Source: Tenrec ecaudatus
Lineage: Eukaryota; Chordata; Mammalia; Afrosoricida; Tenrecidae
NCBI RefSeq assembly: GCF_050624435.1
Contig: NC_134536.1
Location: 9,366,758-9,430,757 of the forward strand
Reading direction: 5' to 3'
DNA: 64,000 bases
This document shows, one piece after another, positions 56,593 through 64,000 of the stretch. The notes beneath the pieces are model-generated. The model was not told the origin of the DNA and ran no database searches. It was given only the letters and a program-made list of their open reading frames with translations. The position numbers and the translations under genes are program-made. Position 1 is the first letter of the stretch. Each line of letters starts with the position of its first letter.

Positions 56593-56735
56593 GGCGTTCC
56601 AAGGTAGGAAAATAACCGCTGACCACAAGATCAGCCATGCAAACCCCCAGCTGCTGTGCAGGAGGAAAACGAGGCTGTCTTCTCTCAGAAAGATGCACAG
56701 TCTGGGAAACCCTGTGGAGTAGGTCTGTTGTTGGG
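56593..56735 (+). repeat. AfroSINE copy, tail replaced
   Basis: 'ggtaggaaaataaccgctgacc', 'gatcagccatgcaaacccccagctgctg', 'gatgcacagtctgggaaacc', then an antisense RTE tip begins. Confidence 0.75.
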
Positions 56736-56940
56736 TGCTGTGGAGTCAGTTCTCTCTGGACAACAGAACCCAATGCCACTCAGTCCTGCACCCTCCTCCC
56801 CATTGTTCTTATGTTGGAGTCCATCCTTGCAGCCACTGTGTCCACCCATCTTGAGGGCCTCCATCTTTGTTTGCTGCCCGGCCACTTTACCAAGCCTCCG
56901 GTGTCCTTCTCCTGGGGCTGGTCTCTCCTGACAACAGCTC
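56730..56940 (-). mobile_element. RTE/BovB LINE 3' tip
   Basis: Antisense: 'ggtgctgtggagtcagttctc', 'gtcctgcaccctcctcccc', 'tgtccttctcctggggctggtc'. Confidence 0.8.
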
Positions 56941-56964
56941 CTGTGTGGCAGCTGGTTTGGGGGT

Positions 56965-57155
56965 TTGGGGAAGGCGGCTGGGTGGCACAGTGGTTAAGTG
57001 CTTGGGTGACAACGTACAGGTGAGTTGGCGCCCAGCGGTTCTTAGAAAGAGCGGCCATCTGCTTCCATGAAGATTTACGGCCTTGGAACCCCCAATGGGG
57101 CAGTTCTTCTCTGTCTTTCAGGCTTGTTAATAAGCTGGGACTCACTGGATGGAAA
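56965..57155 (+). repeat. AfroSINE copy
   Basis: 'ctgggtggcacagtggttaag', 'atttacggccttggaaccccc', 'gctgggactcactggatgg'. Confidence 0.88.
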
Positions 57156-57572
57156 GAGGTTTGGTTTGGGGCTTTTCAAACACTTGGGGAGCTCCTCCTG
57201 CTGGGATGACTTATTCCTACCCTGTGATGCCAGATTTTCTGAACAAGATTCAAATGTCTAACCGGCAGAGCACACTGCCACATCTTCAATGGGCCATCCA
57301 GCCATCTTTCTTTATAGGGACAGATTTCACACTGAATGCTTCTACTAAAAATTCCATGTGACACCTTCCCGGGAGCGCGTCATGGGCCTGTAGAATCAGG
57401 TGCTGATCCGCCTTTACCTGGGGTTTGTGAGCTGCCAGGCACTGGCTCTAGGTGCTTGCATGTAACTGCTCATTTAATGCTCACACCACGAAAAAGGGAC
57501 TCTGACTATCCTCTTCTCACAGGGAGGAAGGCCGGACACAGAAATGATAAATAACTCGCCCAGTGTCATACA
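57156..57572. other. Unassigned sequence
   Basis: Contains an old mammalian-looking stretch ('gctcatttaatgctcacacc', 'gggaggaaggccggacac') that could be an MIR remnant. No gene. Confidence 0.35.
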
Positions 57573-57768
57573 CAGGAGCCCCAGGCATGCAGTGGTTACA
57601 GCGCCTGACTGCAAACCCAGAGGCCGACCTGCCAGCTGCTCCGGAAGAGAAAGATGTGGCAGTGTGTGTCTGTAGCGATTACAACCGTGGGAAAAAAACC
57701 TCTGGGACCGTTATTCTCTGTCCTGCAGGGTCGCTACCAGTCCAAATGGCCTTGACAGGTCTGGTTTA
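57573..57768 (+). repeat. AfroSINE copy
   Basis: 'ggagccccaggcatgcagtgg', 'ccagctgctccggaagag', 'tctgtcctgcagggtcgctacc'. Confidence 0.9.
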
Positions 57769-57902
57769 GGCTTTAATGTGAGACAGACAGAAAACGACTC
57801 AGGATTTGAAGACAGGCAGCCTGGCTCCAGGCTCTCTTGCTTTTAGCCATCACATACTTGGAGGAACTAGACAGTGACACAGTAGGTATTTAAAAGGTTC
57901 TA

Positions 57903-58094
57903 AAAGAGCCCTGGCAGGAGCGCCTAACCTCACTGTGAGAAATTTGAAGCCACCAGCTGCTCCGTGGGAGAAAGAGGCGGCTTTCTACTCCCGCAAAGAG
58001 TTACAGTCTCGGAAACCCGCAGGGCACTTCTACCCTGCCCTGTAGCACACTACCGCTCAGAACCAGCTCCACAGCAGTGGGTTGGGTTTGGGTG
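57903..58094 (+). repeat. AfroSINE copy
   Basis: 'agagccctggcaggagcgcc', 'caccagctgctccgtggg', 'agagttacagtctcggaaac'. Confidence 0.93.
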
Positions 58095-58290
58095 AAGAGA
58101 GCCTGGTAGCTCTGTTGGGTAAGTGTTGGGCTGCTAAGGGTTAGGTCTGTGGTTCAAACCTACCAGCTGCTTCTCTGGATAAAGATGAGGCTGTCTGCAC
58201 CTGCAAAGATTTGTAGTCTCAGAAACCCTCTAAGTCAGGCTCAGCGTAAGTCAGCATCAACTTGATGGCAGGGGGCTTGGGTTTGTTATT
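58095..58290 (+). repeat. AfroSINE copy
   Basis: 'agagcctggtagctctgttgg', 'gttgggctgctaagggttagg', 'cttgatggcagggggcttg'; starts where the previous copy ends. Confidence 0.9.
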
Positions 58291-58307
58291 TTCAAGTGTG
58301 ACATAAG

Positions 58308-58470
58308 AATCCTTGGCAGCGCTGTGTGGCTAGGTGTTGGGCTGCCAGGTAGGCCCTTCACACCCACTAGCTGCTCTGCAGGAAAAAGATGTGGCAGCCT
58401 GGTCCCCAGCAGTGCCATGGGCACAGGGGTGGTGGTGGAAGTCGAACATGAGGACAGCGACAGTCACTGC
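58308..58470 (+). repeat. AfroSINE copy, partial
   Basis: 'ccttggcagcgctgtgtggc', 'gttgggctgccaggtagg', 'ctagctgctctgcaggaaa'. The tail is degenerate. Confidence 0.75.
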
Positions 58471-60395
58471 GGGGGTCTGTACCTCCTAGACAGAGACCTG
58501 CAGAGCATATCCATCTTGACGGCAATAATATCCCCGACATAGAAGCTGTGGATTTTATGTGGAATTTACAACATTCAGCTCTGTTGTCTGATCAAGTCAC
58601 CAAATCAAAGAGCTCGGCGCACTGATAAATCTATGTACTTTGAATTTGCCCTGCTGTTTGATCACAAGAATAGAAGGAATTGAGGAACTAATCCATCTCA
58701 CTAGACGGAATTTCTCCTACAATCAGATGTCTGATCTTCGGAGCATGATCCCTCTTCATGGAGGTAAGCATGAACTTGCCCTTATCGATCCATAGAGTCA
58801 TTGTATGCATAGCCTCCATCACTTACAGCAGTGGAAGACAGGACTGAACTTTCTGGCTAATCTTGTCTTGGGGCGGTAAAATGGAGATGGTGTGTTAGTC
58901 TGCACCCGATAGGATAAAACTAAAAAGCATACAATTCAATATGCACCACATTCATTTAAACATAACATTCGCTAAGTGAACAAAAAAAATCTCCTATGCC
59001 TAATAACTGCAGTTAAGTAACACCTACACCTTAATCCTATGATCCTATGAATATATATTCCCCACCTATGAAAGTTTGTAAGCCAACCACTTCATGCCTT
59101 TATTCCCCCATTCTGGGTATCCAATTTCTATATTGCCCACTTACATCACCCCAGTGCTCTGAGGAAACAATCATATTCTTTGATATGAAGAATCTCCATT
59201 CCAGTTGGAACTTTGTGAAATCTGCTTTCATAAGCGAAGTCAAATCAGTACAGGCCATCCATAAAGTCGACAGCCATGTGCACCAGTTCACAGACGTGGG
59301 TTCTGGTCAACTCAATGTGGGCTGCCTCTCTTAACCTCACCAGGGTGTCCACTGGTTGCCTTGCTTTGAGACCATGGCCCCACACAAATTCTCAACAATC
59401 CTAGCCCCCCTTGTGCTAGGTCATGAACTTCAGACCAGTCAACCTGCTCTCGTCTTTTCCTCTAGTTCCTATGAACCAGGTCCATGGGTGTCAGTAGCCA
59501 GACTCAACCCATCTCTTTATTGCTGCATTTCTCCCATTTCCACTCAACAAGGGGATCCAGGTGGTCACCTAGCAAGCATCTCAGCCTGCCCACAGGATCC
59601 CTTTAACGTTCAGTCCCAGAGAAGAGTTTTCTTCATGGTTCCAGACTTTTTCCAGCTTCTGACAAAAGACCACTAGAGTTCAAACTTGAAATCAAAGAGT
59701 TCCTTTTTTTTTTAATCTTCAATCTTGTCCCCAGTCAAGTCTCTTGGAATGAAAATGTCCCGAGTACTCCAAAGCACTGGGTAGGGCTTATCTTTTCAGA
59801 GCCACCTGTTTCCTAAATATATCTAAAGATAAAATTAATGGCTAGAGGTAAGTGGGTTTACAAGCTCTATTTTCTTACTTCCCCAAATAATTTTCCAACC
59901 ATTATATCAGTAAGCAGAAGAAATCAGTATAAACAAAGTAGAATCAGATACTAAACTCAATGCTTAAAACAGTCAAGTTCAACTCCTATTTAGTTTATCT
60001 AAATCCTTATCTATTCTATTTATACAAAAATATGGGCATCAAAACAGATCCATGCTTTTGGTCAGTTAGTTTGACCTTCTGTGAGCCCTTTTCCTTAAGC
60101 AGCATGGTTTCTGGGAAATTCAAATAGCGATTTCGATCCCTGAGCTCAAAGTATATATTAATCACATTCATTTTTGCCATTTCACACAGGAATAACCAAA
60201 AACATTAACCAAACTAAATAATCAAAAGTTTAACTTCCCATATTCTTTTGAGAAAATAACCCAATAAACTACATGGATATCTCTGACTTCTGGCTAGCCA
60301 AAGAAGAAACACTACTATGAGACAATCAAGCAAACATCTACTCTCCATTTTTATGATTTGCTTCTCCAGTACCCCACTCCCAAGGTACCAGAATG
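58471..60395. other. Unassigned low-repeat block
   Basis: Almost 2 kb without any SINE, RTE or A-tailed element. Two plus frames (59,047-59,334; 59,356-59,676) have no start context or recognisable domain. The texture could be an eroded ERV or L1, or unique sequence. Confidence 0.4.
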
Positions 60396-60912
60396 TGTTA
60401 ATCTGGGTAGACTAGAGAAACAAATTCATAAACACACATATGTATATAAGGGAGAGGTTTATATACAAGAGGAATTGAAGATTGAGAAAACATTCCAACC
60501 CATCCATTCCAAATCCATAAGTCTGATACTAGTCCATATGTCCAATACCAATCTATAAAATCCTCTTCAGACTTATGAAATACATGCAACGACGCTGAAT
60601 GTAGAAGATCACAGGCCAGTGGGTAGAAAGTTTTTGGATCCAGTGTCACTGGAAACATCTCAGCACTGGCAGGGGGTCTCTGCTTCAGGGTGGGTCCATG
60701 TGTCTTATCAGCTGCTCTGTCTCCCAGGGTGTACGAGAAAGAGAGAGAGAGAGGTCTTTTGCCTCCAAGGAGGAAGTATCAGAATTCCCAGAATTCTCAG
60801 GAGAAGGCCATGCCCACACAGAAGTCTCACTGGCTATCTCCAGATTGACAGTTTAGACTCCACTCCTACACTCTTAATCCTTAACTTGACACCAGATTAG
60901 GTGACTACCACA
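60396..60912 (+). mobile_element. LTR-like repeat (TG...CTACCACA family), copy 4
   Basis: TGTTAATCTGGGTAGACTAG... to ...GTGACTACCACA, 517 bp, colinear with copy 2 ('agtccatatgtccaatacc', 'tcttcagactta', 'aaggccatgcccacacag'). Confidence 0.8.
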
Positions 60913-61003
60913 GATGGTAATCCTGTCTGTCATATGTCAGGGTACAGAACCATCATTCTCCTGCTTGGAATCCTGGACTGCAAAAAACACATTAGGTGAA
61001 TCG

Positions 61004-61210
61004 GGAGCCCTGACAGAGCAGAATGGTTACGTGTTGAGCTGCTAACTATGAGGTCGGCAGTTTGAAACCATAGATTTATCTGAGGGAGAAAGGTGAAGCT
61101 TTCTGCTCTGAGGAAGAGTTGCAGTCTCAGAAACCCACAGGGGCAGTCCAACCTGTCCCACAGGGTCACTAGGGGTCAAAGACAACTTAGTGGCAGTGAG
61201 TTTAGAGTTT
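61004..61210 (+). repeat. AfroSINE copy
   Basis: 'gggagccctgacagagcagaatgg', 'gaggtcggcagtttgaaacc', 'gagttgcagtctcagaaaccc', 'gtggcagtgagttta'. Confidence 0.95.
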
Positions 61211-61639
61211 TGATTATTTGGAGAAGCAGTAAATTTGGAAATGTGTCCCACCTTCAGTGCTTGGAAGGTGGATAATTCAGTTTCTTTGTATTGCTCCCTA
61301 AACACCAATGACGAAGAGGCCATTGAGAGCATGCTGGTAGTGTCCTCAAGTATTCATCTCTTGGATCAGTTTGCTTGCACGCCCACAGATACTGTTTTGA
61401 CATCCATCAATTCTGGGTGTCCATCTTCTGAGTCAGAAAAATGAATCATGAAAATGGTTTTTGGAATAAGATGACACATCAGAAAATAGATGATCAAATT
61501 TGCAGCTTCTCACAGAAACATCTAAGTCTTGAGTAGATAATGTTTCTGAGTAATACATCAGACCAAGAAGAGACCCACCATGACTTCGGAACATAATGCT
61601 GAAACATAAAAGAGATGAATAGAAAATGTATTGAAGGTA
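61211..61639. other. Unassigned sequence
   Basis: No gene or repeat recognised. Confidence 0.4.
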
Positions 61640-61826
61640 TGATGTTGTTGTTAGGTGCGATCGAGTCCAATGCGACCCTCAGGGACTCTCTGTCCTGAGC
61701 CATCCTCACAAATGTTCTTATGCTTGAGCCCCTTGCTGCAGCCTCTGTGACCGTCCATCATGCTGCGGTCATTGAAGGCCTTCCTTTTTCCCGTACCCTC
61801 TACTTTACCAAACTTGATGTCCTTCT
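61640..61826 (-). mobile_element. RTE/BovB LINE, 3' tip (left of insertion)
   Basis: Starts with the 3' tip 'gttgttgttaggtgcgatcgag' and continues 'ctgagccatcctcacaaatg', 'aggccttcctttttcccg', 'aacttgatgtccttct'. The same element resumes at 62,337. Confidence 0.86.
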
Positions 61827-62336
61827 TTGGTTTTTTTAAACGTTTTATTAGGGGTTCATACAACTCTTATCACAATCCATACATATACATACATCAATTC
61901 TGTAAAGCACATCTGTACATTCATTGCCCTCATCGTTTTCAAAGCATTTGCTCTCCACTTAAGCCCTCTGCATCAGCTCCTCTTTTTTCCCCCCTCCCTC
62001 CCTGCTCCCCTCTCCCTCATGAGCCCTTGATAATTTATAAATTATTATTTGGTCATATCTTGCCCTGTCCGACGTCTCCCTTCACCGCTTTTCTGTTGTC
62101 CATCCCCCAGGGAGGAGGTCACCTGTAGATCCTTGTAATCAGTTCCCCCTTTCCAACCCACTCTCCCTCTACCCTCCCAGTATCGCCCCTCACAATCCTG
62201 GTCCTGAAGGTATCATCCGCCCTGGATTCCCTGTGCCTCCGGCTCCTATTTGCACCAGTGTACATCCTCTGCTCTATCCAGACTTGCAAGGTAGAATTCG
62301 GATTATGATAGTGGGGGGGGGGTGGGGGAGTGGACA
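61827..62336 (-). mobile_element. A-tailed LINE-type element inserted in RTE
   Basis: Antisense 510-bp copy: 'ttttattaggggttcataca' at the 3' end to 'caaggtagaattcgg' near its truncated 5' end. Perfect 12-bp duplication TGATGTCCTTCT at 61,815-61,826 and 62,337-62,348. It splits the RTE cleanly, so it is younger than the RTE. A G-run (62,312-62,322) lies at the 5' junction. Confidence 0.93.
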
Positions 62337-62701
62337 TGATGTCCTTCTCCTGGGACTGCTGTCTCCTGACAAATGACCAAGGAATGTAAGATAAGGTCTT
62401 GCCACCATTGCCTTAAGGAACACTCTGTCTGTACTTCTTCTAAGACAGATTAGTTTGTTCTTTTAGCAGTCCATGGTACTCTCAATAGTCTCGTCTCCAT
62501 TAGCACCACAATCCCAACACATTGCTTTTTCTTCAGTCTTCCCTGTTCAATGTCCAACTTCTACATGCAGATGAAGCAATTGAAAATATCATGGTTTGGG
62601 GCAGACACACCTTAGTCCGCAAAGTAACATCCTTGCCCTTTTCAACACCCCAAAAGGTCTCATGCAGAACATTTACATAATGCAACTTGTCTTTTGATCT
62701 C

Positions 62702-62938
62702 TTAACTGCTGCTTCTAAGAGCATTGATTGTGGATCCAAGCAAGACCACATCTTTGACAACTTCAACCTTTGCTCCATTTATCATGATGTTACCTATTGG
62801 TCCAGTTGTGAGGCATTTAGTCTTCATTACATTGACTGGTAATCCACACTGAAAACTGTAATCCTTGACTCTCATCAGCAAGTGCTTCAAATCCTCCCTG
62901 CTTTCAGTAAGCAGGGTTGTGTCAGCTGCATGTCTCAA
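62702..62938 (-). pseudogene. RTE reverse-transcriptase fragment, active-site region
   Basis: Frame begins MRHAADTTLLTESREDLKHL, corresponding to the RT palm motif normally R-Y-A-D-D-T-T. Here Tyr is His and the first catalytic Asp is Ala, so the enzyme would be inactive even without frame breaks. Downstream are PVNVMKTKCLTTGPI and VVKDVVLLGSTIN, the usual RTE order. Separated by stops or frameshifts from the upstream RT fragment. Confidence 0.88.
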
Positions 62939-63053
62939 GTTGTTAATAAGCCTTCTTCCTATCTTACTGCCACATTCTTCTTCATATAATCAAGCTTTGC
63001 TGATGATTTGGCTCAGCATATAAATTGAACAAGTATGGTGAGATAATACAACT

Positions 63054-63470
63054 CTATTGCACACCTTTTCTGATTTTACACCATGCAGCGTTCCCTTGTT
63101 CTGCTTGCACAACTGCCTCATGATCCATGTACAAGTTCTGCATGAGCACAATCAAGTGTTCTGCAATTCCCATTCTTCTCAAGGCTATCCATTGTTTGTT
63201 ATGATCCACACAGTCAAATGCCTCAGCATAGTTAATAAAACACAAGTAAACAGCTTTCTGGTATTCTCTACTTTGAGCCAAGATCCACCTGACATTAGCT
63301 GTTTTCCAAATTTCCTGGCAGAGATGAGTGAGTGCTCCCAGTGCTTCATCAGCTTGTTGAAACATTTCAATTGGTCTTCCACCAATTCCTGGAGCCTTGT
63401 TTTTAGCCAATGCTTTCAAGCTAGCTCCAACTTCTTCCTTCAGCACCACTGGTTCTTGCTCATATGCCAC
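63054..63470 (-). pseudogene. RTE reverse-transcriptase fragment, fingers/palm region
   Basis: 139 codons of RT: LKEEVGASLKALAKNKAPG (NKAPG finger motif), the EMFQQADEALGALTHLCQEIW block, then FINYAEAFDCVDH (RT motif A; RTE usually F-I-D-Y-x-K-A-F-D, with the first Asp here Asn). Ends in KIRKGVQ, where RTE normally reads into R-Q-G-C. Decayed: the segment between EIW and the FIN motif is shorter than expected, so an internal deletion is likely. Confidence 0.88.
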
Positions 63471-64000
63471 CTCCTGAGTTGACTGAATATCAACGAGTTG
63501 TTTTTGGTACAGTGACTGTGTATTCTTTCCATGTTCTCTGGATGCTTCCTGTATAATTGAGTGTTTTGCCCATAGAATCCTTCAAGATTGTAATCAAGAC
63601 TTGACATTTTTCTTGATTTCTCTCAGTTTAAGATGTGCTAAATGTGTTCTTGCTTTTAGGTTTTCTAATTTGAGGCCTTTACACATTTCATTATAATGCT
63701 TGACTGTTTCCTCGAGCTACCCTTTGAAATTTTCTATTCAGCTCTTTGACTCCATCATTTTTTTCAGTTGGCTTTAGCTACTCTATGATTAAGAGCAAAT
63801 TTCAAAGTGTCTTCTTTTTAACATCCACTTTGACCTCTTTCTTTCATTTCTTTTCCATGACTTTTTGCTTTCCTCATGAATGATGATTTTGATGTCCTCC
63901 CAAAGCTCATCAGGTGTTTGGTCATTAGTGTTCCATGTGTCACATCTGTTCTTGAGATGTTCTTGAAATTCAGGTGGGACAGATTCAAGGTTGTATTTGG

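Larger units (their letters stand above)
62337..64000 (-). mobile_element. RTE/BovB LINE, RT and 3' region (right of insertion, runs off window)
   Basis: Longest RTE in the window and the best preserved: about 1.66 kb here plus the tip at 61,640. It covers the reverse transcriptase and C-terminal region and continues beyond 64,000 toward the endonuclease and 5' end. Confidence 0.92.

Noticed and set aside
59047-59676. Two adjacent plus frames as a degraded retroviral gene
   Set aside because: No conserved retroviral motif (protease, RT or integrase signature) is visible, so the assignment is unsupported.

Overview
The window is mammalian nuclear DNA made almost entirely of transposable-element debris. 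I see no complete protein-coding gene. The commonest repeat is a roughly 190-bp tRNA-type SINE with a box-B-like GGTCRGCAGTTCRAA, a conserved TTACAGTCTCGGAAACCC and a tail resembling CTATGAGTCRGAA...GACT. This is the Afrotherian SINE family (AfroSINE). Three short hAT elements carry the TIR CAGCGGTTCTCAACC...GGTTGAGAACCGCTG, the mark of SPIN transposons. SPINs are known from tenrec but not reported from elephant, so a tenrec (for example Echinops telfairi) is the best guess. Decayed RTE/BovB-type LINEs, common in Afrotheria, fit this. The species call is inference.

Layout. 0-12 kb: isolated SINEs, RTE 3' fragments, two copies of a non-coding A-tailed LINE-type element (called 'A-tailed element' below), an LTR-like repeat and the first SPIN copy. 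12-31 kb: mainly SINEs in both orientations and (CA/TG)n arrays, plus long stretches I cannot assign. Three short minus-strand segments here have good splice signals (28.5-28.7 kb and 18.9 kb), and a weaker one lies at 2.5 kb. 31.3-32.2 kb: one strong CpG island with GC boxes and a near-perfect CACGTGACGCGTCACATG palindrome. It is most likely the promoter of a gene read leftward (minus strand), with a possible exon-1 donor at 31,993. 32.2-33.9 kb: a decayed CA-rich minisatellite, then the 5' half of an antisense RTE split by an LTR-like insertion with a target duplication. 34-53 kb: several A-tailed elements, including a 1.93-kb copy with a 14-bp target-site duplication, plus SINE trains and two SPINs. 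53-58.5 kb: an L1 3' fragment, a 2-kb RTE and a head-to-tail SINE array. 58.5-60.4 kb is an unassigned low-repeat block. 61.6-64 kb: an antisense RTE with recognisable reverse-transcriptase coding sequence, broken by an A-tailed insertion.

How the parts relate. RTE 3' ends and the AfroSINE tail share sequence, which suggests that RTE machinery mobilised the SINEs. The A-tailed elements have poly(A) tails and 12-14-bp duplications, as expected of L1-type retrotransposition. Two of them sit at the equivalent nick site inside two different RTE copies. Nesting gives a relative order: RTE first, then the LTR-like and A-tailed elements. SPINs are dated separately by their own duplications.
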